Positions 43,826-52,938 are shown, counted from the stretch's first letter. The stretch: 64,000 nt of DNA from Parachryseolinea silvisoli (GCF_021190955.1 NZ_JAIOAO010000001.1:1426001-1490000); one strand, 5' to 3'. A program made the numbers and translations. The notes: generated by a model not told the origin, from the sequence alone.

Positions 43826-44896
43826 ATGCTTGACAAAATTCCTTCCATCACAGGCCGTATCGTGGTCCCCCGGATTGTATGGCACAGCCTTTTTTGGGTC
43901 GCCGTCCTGGTATATGGTCTTGTGGAAAACTGGACCGGTTCAGAAAACAAAGATGCGATCCTGGAGGTGTACCTCACCAAGCTACCCGTACAAATCCTCA
44001 TTGCCTATTTCGTCACCTACTTCCTGCTGCCACGATTTTTGATGCGGGGGAAATACATTCCGTTTATTGTCATCCTACTCGTCTCTGCTTACATCGTATC
44101 GATCGGGAATTCGTATTACAGGGCGTTCTACGCCGAACCGAAATATCCCACCTATTATAGAAGTCATACGGTGCACTCGGCGACCATGTATCTTTCCTTT
44201 TCGAAATTCCTGATGTACATCACGTCCTTCTACACACCGGCTGTCATCATGGGCCTGATCAAGCTCGTGCGGATACAACACAAAAAAGAACGACAACGCG
44301 AGGCGATCGAAAAGCAGATGTTGTTAGCCGAAATGACATTCCTGAAAAACCAGTTGAATCCGCACTTCCTCTTCAACACGTTGAACAACCTGTATATGCT
44401 CACGCTAAAGGCATCGCCGCAGGCGCCCGAGGTCGTCGCGAGGCTATCCGAAACGCTCGATTACATGCTATACCGGTGTAGCGACCATGCTGTGCCGGTA
44501 CAGGGTGAAGTACAACTGATCGAGAACTACCTGGCCCTCGAAAGGCTACGGATAAACGATGATGTAAGCATAAAATTCAACGCGCCTGCTAACTCCGGTA
44601 CTGCTACAGTAGCCCCTTTGATTATGCTTTCACTTGTCGAAAATGCTTTTAAGCACGGTGTGAGCAGAGGCATCGGAAAGGCTACTATCGATATCGACCT
44701 GCAAGTGATTGAATCGAAACTGACCTTTTCGGTGAGCAATACCAAGGCTGCTGCCCTGGGCGACAACACTCCACCCGGTATTGGCTTAAAAAATATCCGC
44801 CGGCAGCTGGAGCTTATGTATTCCGGGAAACACACCTTATCGATCGACGATAACACAAATCAGTACAAGGTCGAGTTACAGATCATACTACACTAA
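43826..44896 (+). CDS. LytS-family sensor histidine kinase
   Basis: A 356-residue membrane kinase. Four hydrophobic helices (about 16-34, 54-70, 79-95, 126-148) are followed by a coiled linker, the His_kinase domain with phosphoacceptor His180 in LNPHFLFNTLNN, and a GHKL ATPase domain with VENAFKHG (N box) and PGIGLKNIRRQL (G box). It phosphorylates the LytTR regulator encoded 11 bp downstream. The signal is unknown; there is no large extracellular sensor domain. The start ATG fits a -7 element ten bases upstream. It is a homologue of the partial gene at 1-449. Confidence 0.93.
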   Translation: MLDKIPSITGRIVVPRIVWHSLFWVAVLVYGLVENWTGSENKDAILEVYLTKLPVQILIAYFVTYFLLPRFLMRGKYIPFIVILLVSAYIVSIGNSYYRAFYAEPKYPTYYRSHTVHSATMYLSFSKFLMYITSFYTPAVIMGLIKLVRIQHKKERQREAIEKQMLLAEMTFLKNQLNPHFLFNTLNNLYMLTLKASPQAPEVVARLSETLDYMLYRCSDHAVPVQGEVQLIENYLALERLRINDDVSIKFNAPANSGTATVAPLIMLSLVENAFKHGVSRGIGKATIDIDLQVIESKLTFSVSNTKAAALGDNTPPGIGLKNIRRQLELMYSGKHTLSIDDNTNQYKVELQIILH

Positions 44897-44907
44897 AACC
44901 GAGACGG

Positions 44908-45621
44908 ATGGATACAGTAAAATGCCTGGTAGTGGATGACGAGCCCCTTGCCCGCGAGTTGGTAGAGAGTCATCTGGCCAAGCTCGATCAGTTCGAGCAT
45001 ACGGCGTCATGTAACAACGCGCTGGCAGCCTTTAGCATTCTCAATAGCCAGGACATCGACCTGATGTTCCTCGACATCCAAATGCCTATGATCACGGGCC
45101 TCGACTTTATCCGGAATTTAAAAAGCCCGCCGAAAGTCATCATCACTTCTGCCTTTCGTCACTACGCCATTGATGGGTTTGATCTTGACGTGGTTGACTA
45201 CTTACTAAAACCCATTACATTTGAACGATTTCTCAAGGCTATTGAAAAGTATCTGCAATTGGCACGTCCGGTGAAGGTCATTGAGCGGGTGCCCGAAAAA
45301 CCGGCGCTGGATTTTGTCTACTTGCGATCGAACAAAAAGCACCATAAGGTGGATGTAGCGGAGATCTTGTATATCGAAAGTAATAAGGATTATATCACGG
45401 TGCACATGACGGGGCGGGAGCTGGTTGTGAAGCAGCCTATTTCGGAAGTGGAAGGTATGCTCGATGAAAAAAGGTTTCTTCGGATACATCGTTCTTATCT
45501 GGTGAACGTTGATAAGATCACGGCTTTTACTGCCAGTGATATTGAGATTAATGCGGTGGAATTGCCGATTGGGACGAATTATAAGAAGGTTATTGCGGCG
45601 GCTTTAAACATTAAAGAATAA
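44908..45621 (+). CDS. LytTR-type response regulator
   Basis: A 237-residue regulator with an N-terminal receiver domain (phosphoacceptor Asp56 in MFLDIQMP, acidic pair Asp10-Asp11, Lys at the LLKPI motif) and a C-terminal LytTR DNA-binding domain (about 135-235: KKHHKVDVAEILYIESNKDYITVHM, FLRIHRSYLVNVDKI). It is the cognate partner of the kinase directly upstream. LytTR regulators bind imperfect direct repeats upstream of their targets; those targets are not evident. The stop is 26 bp before the AraC gene. Confidence 0.94.
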   Translation: MDTVKCLVVDDEPLARELVESHLAKLDQFEHTASCNNALAAFSILNSQDIDLMFLDIQMPMITGLDFIRNLKSPPKVIITSAFRHYAIDGFDLDVVDYLLKPITFERFLKAIEKYLQLARPVKVIERVPEKPALDFVYLRSNKKHHKVDVAEILYIESNKDYITVHMTGRELVVKQPISEVEGMLDEKRFLRIHRSYLVNVDKITAFTASDIEINAVELPIGTNYKKVIAAALNIKE

Positions 45622-45636
45622 CGGTAAAAAATGTCA

Positions 45637-45644
45637 TAGCTTTG
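45637..45644 (+). promoter_or_regulatory. -7 promoter element of an AraC gene
   Basis: TAGCTTTG fits TAnnTTTG and ends three bases before the ATG at 45648, so the mRNA would be leaderless or nearly so. A -33 element is not evident. Confidence 0.4.
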
Positions 45645-45647
45645 GGT

Positions 45648-46538
45648 ATGCAAGTAATCCAGGCCAATCTGGCGATACCGGTACTTCCGCTGGAACCGGA
45701 CGAGATCACCGGCAACAAACAGTTCAGGGTGTATAATTACGAGGGTAACTTTCCCAATCCGGCGGAGTTTCTGATTCCTCATCGCAAGGATCACTACCTG
45801 CTTGTCTTTGTCAAGCGTGGCACGGGCCGTCATTGGGTAGACATGACGCCGTATGTGCTCAAAAAGAATGCTGTGTACTTTTTACGCCCGGGCCAGATCA
45901 TTGTCAAAGAGGAAGCAAAACAAGTATGGAGTACGGGCGTAGCTTTTACTCCCGAATTCTTGTCGTTGCAAAACGCTTCTATAAGCACGCTGCCGCTCAT
46001 TCAGGATTATCATAACAGGCATGCGCTGCAGCTCGCTCCTGCCGATGCGCTTATAGTAGAGGATACATTGCAAAAGATCCACACAGAATATCTGCACCCC
46101 GGTGAGTGGCAACAGCGAATGCTGGCCGCACACCTTACGGTACTGCTTACCTATTTAAGTCGTCTGTATACCGAGCAATTTCAGGAAGACGATACCGTGA
46201 CAATCGACAAACAACTATTTGCGCAGTTCCAGGCAAAGATCAATGAGCGTTTTCAACAGCTGCACGAAGTGAGCGATTATGCGTCGCTCCTGAATATTTC
46301 CGCCGGACACCTGAGCGAGGTAGTAAAGAACCAGAGTGGTAAGCCGGCGATCAAACACATCCACGACCGCCTGGTAATGGAGGCGCGGCGCATGCTGGTG
46401 CACACCAACCACCCGCTGAAAGAGATTGCCTTCGACCTGGGCTTTTCAGACGCATCTTACTTCAATCGATTTTTTAAGCGGGAAACCGGTGTGACACCCG
46501 CGGGCTACCGGACCAACATCCGGAAAATGTACCATTAA
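45648..46538 (+). CDS. AraC-family transcriptional regulator
   Basis: A 296-residue regulator with a cupin-type N-terminal domain (about 20-130: EFLIPHRKDHYLLVFVKRGTGRHWVDM, VYFLRPGQI) and a C-terminal double helix-turn-helix (about 200-296): YASLLNISAGHLSEVVKNQSG, MEARRMLVHTNHPLKEIAFDLGF, SYFNRFFKRETGVTPAGYR. It precedes an SDR gene by 67 bp on the same strand and probably controls it. ATG at 45648 is preferred to the in-frame TTG at 45642, which lies inside the -7 element. Confidence 0.93.
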   Translation: MQVIQANLAIPVLPLEPDEITGNKQFRVYNYEGNFPNPAEFLIPHRKDHYLLVFVKRGTGRHWVDMTPYVLKKNAVYFLRPGQIIVKEEAKQVWSTGVAFTPEFLSLQNASISTLPLIQDYHNRHALQLAPADALIVEDTLQKIHTEYLHPGEWQQRMLAAHLTVLLTYLSRLYTEQFQEDDTVTIDKQLFAQFQAKINERFQQLHEVSDYASLLNISAGHLSEVVKNQSGKPAIKHIHDRLVMEARRMLVHTNHPLKEIAFDLGFSDASYFNRFFKRETGVTPAGYRTNIRKMYH

Positions 46539-46577
46539 CACCGACGAATGTGTCACTGCCGGGTTGGCAGAGCCTTG

Positions 46578-46585
46578 TACTTTTG
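46578..46585 (+). promoter_or_regulatory. -7 promoter element of an SDR gene
   Basis: TACTTTTG matches TAnnTTTG, 20 bases before the ATG at 46606. It is embedded in the palindrome GTACTTTTGTAC, which may be an operator for the AraC regulator just upstream. Confidence 0.4.
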
Positions 46586-46605
46586 TACTGTTACAAACTC
46601 AAATT

Positions 46606-47343
46606 ATGAAAACAGTACTGATAACAGGGGCAAACAAAAGCATTGGCCTCGAAACCGCCAGACAACTGCTGCAGCAAGGATATTATGTATACCTGGGCTG
46701 CCGCGATCTGCAGAAAGGCCAACAAGCAGTTGACCAGCTAAAATCCGAAGGGCTGCAGCACACAGAACCGATCATCATTGACGTCGATACCCTGGACTCT
46801 ATCCAGGAAGCACGCAAAATATTGGGAACCAAAACGAAGTCATTGGATGTACTGATCAACAACGCGGGCATTAGCGGCAGCTTTCCGCAAACGTCGCTGA
46901 ATACCGATCCCAAGGTCTTTAGACAAGTTTTTGAGACTAACTTCTTTGGTGTGATTAATACCACCCAGGCTTTCATTGACCTGCTACGGCAGTCACCGGA
47001 GCCTCGTATTGTGAACGTTACCTCGGGTTTGGGCTCTCTGACACTTCACAACGATCCAACCTGGAAATATTACCACGTGAAGGGCGCTGCTTATACGTCT
47101 TCCAAAGCCGCGCTCAATGCGTATACTATTGTATTGGCTTATGACTTGCGCGATACCGCCTTTAAGGTAAACGTGGTAGACCCGGGTTATACAGCGACGG
47201 ACTTTAACCATCACTCCGGGACGGGCACTGTGCCGGATGCAGCTATCCGCGTGGTGAAAGCCGCTACGCTTGAGCCAGACGGCCCAACGGGGCAGTTCTT
47301 TAGTGATGACAATTCGCCGGAAACGGGTATCAGCCCCTGGTAA
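46606..47343 (+). CDS. short-chain dehydrogenase/reductase
   Basis: A 245-residue classical SDR that should reduce a carbonyl or oxidise an alcohol with NAD(P)(H). Visible motifs are the nucleotide-binding TGANKSIG (residues 7-14), NNAG at 85-88, catalytic Ser140 in VTSG, and Tyr163 and Lys167 in YTSSK. The C-terminal DPGYTATDFNHHSG and TGQFFSDDN are common in carbonyl-reductase-like members. It is 67 bp downstream of an AraC gene and probably its target. The open frame could begin at 46564, but the ATG at 46606 opens the first strand directly. Confidence 0.93.
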   Translation: MKTVLITGANKSIGLETARQLLQQGYYVYLGCRDLQKGQQAVDQLKSEGLQHTEPIIIDVDTLDSIQEARKILGTKTKSLDVLINNAGISGSFPQTSLNTDPKVFRQVFETNFFGVINTTQAFIDLLRQSPEPRIVNVTSGLGSLTLHNDPTWKYYHVKGAAYTSSKAALNAYTIVLAYDLRDTAFKVNVVDPGYTATDFNHHSGTGTVPDAAIRVVKAATLEPDGPTGQFFSDDNSPETGISPW

Positions 47344-47363
47344 TATCGGTTTGGCCTATTTAT

Positions 47364-47394
47364 TTTGACAATACCCAGGCACGGAATATATTTG
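47364..47394 (+). promoter_or_regulatory. Bacteroidota-type promoter
   Basis: TTTG (47364-47367) and TATATTTG (47387-47394) are separated by 19 bp, matching the Bacteroidota -33/-7 layout TTTG-N~19-TAnnTTTG. Both elements fit exactly. It lies 48 bp upstream of the gene at 47443 and is the best promoter match in the window. Confidence 0.65.
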
Positions 47395-47442
47395 CTGCTG
47401 ATTTTCACAGCGCTCACGAGTACGTGATTACAGCAGCATCTT

Positions 47443-47934
47443 ATGATAAGCAACCTACAAAAAGCCGTCGTTGACCTATTCTATGGCGTTAACCGAGCAA
47501 AGAAAAATTATCAACGACTAAATCCTTCGGAGAAAGTACTTGCTGCCGACGGCGCAAAAGGAATTAAAACGCAAGGCGATAAAGAGATCGAGACCGGCGC
47601 ACAATGGATTGGGGCCAAAAGAGCCGTGGTGATGCTCACGGACCAAAGAATAAAATGCGGAGACTGGAATATTTTGTTGGATACGATCAAGACTGCGAAT
47701 CTTTTAAAAATCGGTTCTCTATTCGGACAAGGGCAAATACTAAAGATCCAGACTAACGACAGTCAGTATTATCAATTCGGTATGCAATTTAATCCGGAGT
47801 GGATAAACCAGGATGTTCTTCCTCTGGCGATCGAAGAAGCAAAATTGAAGGTCTCCACTTTTAGTTGGATTGTAAGGGGGTTGGCATTGGGATATATTGT
47901 TTATCGGTTGTTGCGGGCATTTGACATAGTCTAA
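47443..47934 (+). CDS. hypothetical protein, PH-like domain with a C-terminal membrane helix
   Basis: A 163-residue protein. Residues 50-120 (AKRAVVMLTDQRIKCGDWNILLDTIKTANLLKI, GQILKIQTNDSQYYQFGM) resemble the alternating strands of bacterial PH/GRAM-like domains, and the last 25 residues (WIVRGLALGYIVYRLLRAF) form a membrane helix. I cannot name its function. It has its own promoter at 47364-47394 and converges with the subtilisin-like protease gene 22 bp downstream. Confidence 0.65.
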   Translation: MISNLQKAVVDLFYGVNRAKKNYQRLNPSEKVLAADGAKGIKTQGDKEIETGAQWIGAKRAVVMLTDQRIKCGDWNILLDTIKTANLLKIGSLFGQGQILKIQTNDSQYYQFGMQFNPEWINQDVLPLAIEEAKLKVSTFSWIVRGLALGYIVYRLLRAFDIV

Positions 47935-47955
47935 TTTTTTGCGCCCCGCTGCGTA

Positions 47956-50523
47956 TCAGCGTTTAATAAACTTTCCCCCGTATACAATCTTACCCGCCGG
48001 GTCCTGAAACTGGTAGAGGTATAAACCCGGACGAAGCGCGGGAAGATTAATAACATCGAGGACATCCAGCAGTCTCTGGCTATGCACAGCGCTGCCCATG
48101 TTATCGAATATTGTGATTGTAAATCCAGCACCCTCGGAGAGTATAGTAAGTGGCTCGCCCGCAGAAACGGGGTTGGGAAAAAGAATCGCCTTTCCTTTTG
48201 TCTCGATGTTTAGAGTCGACGGATCGGACAAGATCGCAGTACCGTCTTGTAATACAACCTCTGCTTGATACTGCATGGTGCCCGCGATGAGCTGATCGTC
48301 AAACCATTGAAAGTCCAGGGAACTACCCGGCACCTGGGTGGCTAATACCTGCTCCTGATCTGTCGTCTTATAGATCGTAATGTGATCGATGTTGACAACT
48401 GTGCCGAGGTCGAGCCGAATCTTTACGTGCTCGGCATCGTATCGGGTCGCTTCAAAGAGATTGATGTAGCATTGTACACCCTGTAGGGTGTAGTCTATCG
48501 TTTGACTTTTCAGAGATGTCGTGTTGCCCAACACAGGAGCCACGGCAAAGAACTTCCCCGCAGATGTTTTGGTAAGTATGACAAGGGTGTCGGTTGTAAT
48601 GAGGAGCTTTTCAAGATATCGTTCGCCCATGGTATAGAGTTCGTATTGCTGCGCGCCACGAATTGGGTTCCACGTCAGGGCAAAGTCGTTATTGCAATGG
48701 AAGGCTACCTTCATTCGCGGCTGGGGAGATATTGTAAATTCATCGGATATAAAGTCTTCGGCGCCCACGGTCATCTTTAACCGCGCGGTGCCCAACGTAT
48801 CGGGCACATGCCATGAGAAGTCACCCTGGAGAATAACATTTTGTTGTATAACATTCCAGTCGCCGTGATTTATCTGTAACGATAGGGTGCCCGCGAGTGT
48901 GCTATTCCCTTTCCAGAAAATTTTTATATTCTTATCCGACTGCAGGATTTCCTCTGCCACAGGATAATCCCATTCAAATGTCTTTTCTTTTTCCCACCAG
49001 TATGCTATGGCGACCGGCTGGCCGGCCGTGAGTAGCGGCGCGGTAATGACTAGGTCGTATGACCCTTCGGGGGGGGCGGCGAGCGTGATGTACTCCACCG
49101 TGTTGAGAGAATCCTTTTTCCTTTTGGCGGGAGCCGCCAGTGAGTCGGCGTGAGGATATGAATTTAGTACCCAGGGATACCATATATTATCCGCGCGCGA
49201 CAGGTAAGCATCTATGTTGTTTAGGAGGGCCTGGGGGCTGCCGGGTTTTGCGGCGGGATCACTCCACGTGACTGCGATTTGCAGTGTCGTGGTATTTGGT
49301 GGAACGGTAATGGATATGGTATGTTGTTGCCGGCTATCGAGTGTTATCGTGTGGGTTTGTTTCGCATAAATAGTTTGCAATGCCTGGTAGGTGTTAATAC
49401 TTCCGTAGCCATAGGTGAAGTCGATTCCTCTCGGGCCTGTGTCGTCGGCGCTGGCAAGGAGAATCGCTTTGAGGGCGGCGGCTGATGGGTGGGTGTTGTA
49501 GACGTCGTAATATGCTTGCTGTAACAAGGCCGTTATGCCCGTGGCGAGTGCGCAGGCATCGGACGTTCCGTCCTGACCGAAGGCAGTGAGCTCGGGTTTG
49601 AGGCGGCCGTCGTATGCCGGGCCGCGCGAGTTTAATACGTTTACGGTAAGGGTCGTATCCACGGCGTTTAGGGTGAGCGGGTTCTTGGCTTGTTTAAAAT
49701 TTCCGGAAAGGTTAGCCAGGTTCATGCCGCTGTAGATTCCGTGGTCGGGCGACTGTGCACCCAGATTTCCCACGGAGAACAAATGCATAAGCTCCGGATT
49801 TACCATCATTTGCTGATCGTATGCGGCGGCTTCGTTTCCGTAGTAGTTTTCAATGTCCACGCCATAGGAGTGATTCTGCAGGCGGATGTTGTATTCGGTA
49901 AAGATCGCATCGGGATCCGGAAGTAGATTTTCAAAGTTCGCGGATGTAATGCGCGCCGCCGGTGCTACTCCCTTCCCGGTTGGGCCGGTGTTTTCACCAC
50001 CTGCGATGAGCGTTGCCATGGTTGTGGCATGCTGCGACATGGAGGATGATGTCAATGGTGTTTCGAACGAGCGGTCTGCAAGGTCGATATCGGCCGTATC
50101 AAAGCGTTGTTCTTTGATCGAGACAGAGATACTTTCTCCACGCAAGTCCGGGAAAACTCTATGCGCTTTCTCTATTCTATTATAAGCTTGATCGGCGTAG
50201 TCGGTTCCTGCTTCAGTCTTCGGCATTTGCTGAATATCCACAAAGACAACGTTTGCATCTGCCTCCATCGCTTTCGCCACTGCATAGCGAGTCTTTATTC
50301 GAAATGTGTTTGTTGCCGGATAATGATACAGCAGCCTGGCATTGGCAGCATATTTCTGTTTAAAGACCGCGCTGTCTTTACACGTGACCGAAAAGATGAT
50401 TTCCTGATTACCAATACGCGTACTCTGGTTGATGAATTTTGGCGACAGCTTAGGCTGAGCATATAATGAATTGATATTTAACGCTAAAAAAATCAAATAC
50501 AGACAAATATTGCAGCGACTCAT
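47956..50523 (-). CDS. subtilisin-like (S8) serine protease with T9SS sorting domain
   Basis: An 855-residue secreted protease with a signal peptide (residues 5-22, LYLIFLALNINSLYA). The catalytic domain (about 110-385) shows Asp142 in RFDTADIDL, His165 in QHATTMATLIAGG, Asn253 in SVGN (oxyanion hole) and Ser321 in DGTSDACALATG. The motifs are recognisable but depart from the classical GTSMAAP. Beta domains follow, and a C-terminal T9SS type A sorting domain (FPNPVSAGEPLTI, LPALRPGLYLYQF, GGKFIKR) directs export. It should degrade extracellular protein. The gene is divergent from the M57 protease gene at 50749. Confidence 0.87.
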   Translation of the reverse strand: MSRCNICLYLIFLALNINSLYAQPKLSPKFINQSTRIGNQEIIFSVTCKDSAVFKQKYAANARLLYHYPATNTFRIKTRYAVAKAMEADANVVFVDIQQMPKTEAGTDYADQAYNRIEKAHRVFPDLRGESISVSIKEQRFDTADIDLADRSFETPLTSSSMSQHATTMATLIAGGENTGPTGKGVAPAARITSANFENLLPDPDAIFTEYNIRLQNHSYGVDIENYYGNEAAAYDQQMMVNPELMHLFSVGNLGAQSPDHGIYSGMNLANLSGNFKQAKNPLTLNAVDTTLTVNVLNSRGPAYDGRLKPELTAFGQDGTSDACALATGITALLQQAYYDVYNTHPSAAALKAILLASADDTGPRGIDFTYGYGSINTYQALQTIYAKQTHTITLDSRQQHTISITVPPNTTTLQIAVTWSDPAAKPGSPQALLNNIDAYLSRADNIWYPWVLNSYPHADSLAAPAKRKKDSLNTVEYITLAAPPEGSYDLVITAPLLTAGQPVAIAYWWEKEKTFEWDYPVAEEILQSDKNIKIFWKGNSTLAGTLSLQINHGDWNVIQQNVILQGDFSWHVPDTLGTARLKMTVGAEDFISDEFTISPQPRMKVAFHCNNDFALTWNPIRGAQQYELYTMGERYLEKLLITTDTLVILTKTSAGKFFAVAPVLGNTTSLKSQTIDYTLQGVQCYINLFEATRYDAEHVKIRLDLGTVVNIDHITIYKTTDQEQVLATQVPGSSLDFQWFDDQLIAGTMQYQAEVVLQDGTAILSDPSTLNIETKGKAILFPNPVSAGEPLTILSEGAGFTITIFDNMGSAVHSQRLLDVLDVINLPALRPGLYLYQFQDPAGKIVYGGKFIKR

Positions 50524-50748
50524 AGTGAATAAATATAATACATAACTACCAACCTTACATATCCGGTATTAGCAAATCATAAATACCTCATATATCCGGT
50601 ATCCAATATATATAACAGATCAAAAATTATATACTTTCGATAATTCGACAAAGAGTCATGGTGATTATTTTCATAAGTGACAGATTAATGATACTTTCAA
50701 TTGCGCTCTAGAGTCGGCGCATTATTCGTTAACCTAAATTTTAAACCA
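50524..50748. promoter_or_regulatory. AT-rich divergent region with a repeated ATATCCGGTAT
   Basis: The gap between the two divergent protease genes contains ATATCCGGTAT at 50559-50569 and again at 50592-50602, 33 bp apart (three helical turns); flanking bases are also partly shared. The repeated unit is close to palindromic around CCGG. It may be a shared operator. The rest is AT-rich without a sure -33/-7 pair. Confidence 0.4.
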
Positions 50749-51573
50749 ATGAAAAAGTATCTTTCAATTACCCCATTATTACTGGCCCTGCTAATCACCG
50801 TTGACTCCTGCCAGGAGTCTGAAAACGAAGCTCCGCTAAAAAAAAGCGAAGTATCCAAAGAGGTGCTGGCTAAGCTTGTCGAGCTCGGCTTTGATGTTAC
50901 CGATAAAGCTCCTTTTAAGTTTGAAGACGGTTACCTGGTCGAGGGTGATATTTACCTGACCCAGGCAGACCTGGCCGAGATGAAACCCGGCCAGTCGCTG
51001 CCCACCGCAGAGCAATACAGTACCAACAACCTGGTAAGCGGCAGCCGTAACATATCGGTTTATATCGGTACAAACTTTAGTTCTACCTATGTAACGGCGT
51101 TGAATACAGCCATTGCGCGCTATAATGCAGAAGGTTTGAGACTTACCTTCTCCAGGACAACCAGCAGCAATGGTGCTACGATCCGCATCACACGTTTGTC
51201 GTCGTCACAGGAAAACAGTGGTGTGCTGGGCTCGGCTGGTTTCCCGACGTCTTCGGGAAATCCGTACAGCGCCATTCAAATGAGTGGTATTCTGCAAAGC
51301 ACCTATGGACTGTCTGCCAATGGCATCGCCACCATCCTTGCGCATGAGATGGGCCACTGCATTGGTTTACGTCACACAGATTATTTCAACCGTGCGATCA
51401 GCTGCGGCGGCTCGGCTTCTAATGAAGGCACTGCCGGTGTGGGTGCTAACCACATCCCCAATACGCCGACAGGCGCGACGGCGGCAGCCAGATCATACAT
51501 GCTGGCCTGTACCGATGGCAGCGACAGACCATTCAACCCGGCCGATAAAATCGCGCTGCAGTATCTCTATTAA
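50749..51573 (+). CDS. secreted M57-type zinc metalloprotease lipoprotein
   Basis: A 274-residue protein with a lipobox-like end of the signal (LLITVDSCQES, Cys21). The catalytic motif is HEMGHCIGLRHTD with His199, Glu200, His203 and His209 as zinc ligands and general base (metzincin spacing HExxHxxGxxH). Upstream strands (ISVYIGTNFSSTYVTALNTAIARYN) are typical of M57 peptidases. The C-terminal region has paired Cys (ISCGG, YMLACTDGSDRPFNPADKIALQYLY). It likely digests extracellular protein together with the divergent S8 protease. The open frame starts at 50701, but the ATG at 50749 begins the signal peptide. A strong terminator follows. Confidence 0.9.
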   Translation: MKKYLSITPLLLALLITVDSCQESENEAPLKKSEVSKEVLAKLVELGFDVTDKAPFKFEDGYLVEGDIYLTQADLAEMKPGQSLPTAEQYSTNNLVSGSRNISVYIGTNFSSTYVTALNTAIARYNAEGLRLTFSRTTSSNGATIRITRLSSSQENSGVLGSAGFPTSSGNPYSAIQMSGILQSTYGLSANGIATILAHEMGHCIGLRHTDYFNRAISCGGSASNEGTAGVGANHIPNTPTGATAAARSYMLACTDGSDRPFNPADKIALQYLY

Positions 51574-51602
51574 TTAAACATTGCCGACTTTTCAGAGCCT
51601 AT

Positions 51603-51643
51603 GGAAAGCGCCACGAGTAATTCGTGGTGCTTTCCTATTTTTT
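51603..51643 (+). terminator. strong rho-independent terminator after the M57 protease
   Basis: A 14-bp stem, GGAAAGCGCCACGA with TCGTGGTGCTTTCC (51603-51616 and 51622-51635), one G-U pair, a GTAAT loop and a T-rich run to 51643. It is 30 bp after the stop and is the best intrinsic terminator in the window. Confidence 0.9.
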
Positions 51644-51757
51644 TATGGGGATTTAGGGTATCCGCGAGTTTCATTTACTATTATTGTATTGGCTGCACTT
51701 GTGTGAATTGTGATTGCTGTTGCGCCGGCCGGCTGATTATCCTGAATAAGTCAAAAT

Positions 51758-51967
51758 ATGATAGCATACATCGGAAACAACTATTTTGCGTACACCTTGG
51801 CACTAGCCTGGGTGGCCTTCTTTATCTTGACGATTATCGACATATTTAGCGGATCCTTCAGAGAGCAGTCTAACCGGATCCTGTGGCTTCTCTTCGTCCT
51901 GTTTATTCCCGGGTTGGGTGTACTTCTCTACTGGGCCTGGGGGCGCACGACGAAAGTACCGAGATAA
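51758..51967 (+). CDS. small PLDc_N-type membrane protein
   Basis: A 69-residue protein with two hydrophobic helices (about 8-30 and 40-62: LALAWVAFFILTIIDIFSG and ILWLLFVLFIPGLGVLLYWAWGR) in the arrangement of the phospholipase-D-nuclease N-terminal (PLDc_N) family, recognisable by the FIPGLG..LYW motif. These small proteins are of unknown role; in larger relatives the module precedes cardiolipin synthases. It is preceded by the terminator at 51603-51643, so it has its own promoter. It converges with the pectinesterase gene, whose stop is 7 bp away. Confidence 0.8.
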   Translation: MIAYIGNNYFAYTLALAWVAFFILTIIDIFSGSFREQSNRILWLLFVLFIPGLGVLLYWAWGRTTKVPR

Positions 51968-51974
51968 CGGTACT

Positions 51975-52919
51975 TCAATCCAGCGCGGCGGCCTTCCAAT
52001 CGCCAAAGATATTTTCCAGCGTATAGACGTTGACCTCTGCTGCTGTAAGCTGGTGCGACCAGGGAGCGCGCGTCGTCGGGCTGGCGCCGGCACCAGTAGA
52101 CTTATATTCGGCATAAAATGATGTGCCCTCCGCATCTGGCTTACTCCAGTTATGCCAGCCTTCCGGCAAAATGCTCGCGCTCAGGTTACACTCGATAAAA
52201 ACAGTTTTTGCATAGGGGCGCCAGGGCCGGCCGAGGTAAAGCTTTGTTGTTTCAGGCGATGTCGTGATGGTGCAATTTCTGAACACAAAGCCAAAACGCT
52301 GTCGCTGTGGCGTAGAGGCTGCCGTGATGTACGAGTTTTTCTTTCCATGAATATGGCATCCATCAAATACTACGGTGGCTGAGCCGAAGATAAAATCGGT
52401 GGTACCTTCTATGTAACAGTTTTGATAGTATTGACGACTGTTGTCGACACCGGCATATAGCGTGTCCTGGTTGGCGACTATCTTGCAGTTTACGAACACA
52501 CAGCGGTCTGCCTCCACGTGTAACGCGACGGCCTGCCCTACCCCGGTACCCGCCGAGTTCTCGAACGTGATGTTCTCCGCCCGGAAATCGTTTCCTTGCA
52601 CCAACACCGTGTACGAGGTGAAGGTATTGATCTCACCTTTGCCGGAATAGTCATTCCAGATAATGATGGTATGCTCTTTATCCTCGCCCTTTAACATGAT
52701 GTTTGTCTTCCAGGAAGGTATCACCAGCTTTTCGTTATAGGTACCTTTCTTTACCAGGATTACGATGCGGGTTTGCGAATGATTGGCCGAGGCGTTGACG
52801 GCCTCCTGGATGGTACGAAAATTGCCGGTGCCGTCCTGTGCTACGCTCACCACTTGTTGTTGCGCATGCAGCAATAGAACCGCAATCAGCATTCCGAATA
52901 CCAGCACGAGCTTTCGCAT
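51975..52919 (-). CDS. pectin methylesterase (CE8)
   Basis: A 314-residue secreted enzyme with signal MRKLVLVFGMLIAVLLLHAQ that removes methyl groups from homogalacturonan, releasing methanol and exposing carboxylates for pectate lyase. Catalytic motifs are complete: Gln129 in GQAVAL, Asp152 in QDTLY, Asp175 in DFIFG and Arg231 in LGRPW. The fold is a right-handed beta helix. Length is normal for CE8. ATG 52919 opens a standard signal; ATGs at 52934 and 52952 are in frame (the latter would overlap the upstream gene's end). It is the last gene of the pectin PUL, directly after the pectate lyase. Confidence 0.92.
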   Translation of the reverse strand: MRKLVLVFGMLIAVLLLHAQQQVVSVAQDGTGNFRTIQEAVNASANHSQTRIVILVKKGTYNEKLVIPSWKTNIMLKGEDKEHTIIIWNDYSGKGEINTFTSYTVLVQGNDFRAENITFENSAGTGVGQAVALHVEADRCVFVNCKIVANQDTLYAGVDNSRQYYQNCYIEGTTDFIFGSATVVFDGCHIHGKKNSYITAASTPQRQRFGFVFRNCTITTSPETTKLYLGRPWRPYAKTVFIECNLSASILPEGWHNWSKPDAEGTSFYAEYKSTGAGASPTTRAPWSHQLTAAEVNVYTLENIFGDWKAAALD

Positions 52920-52938
52920 GCCAGCCGTCAGCATCGTG

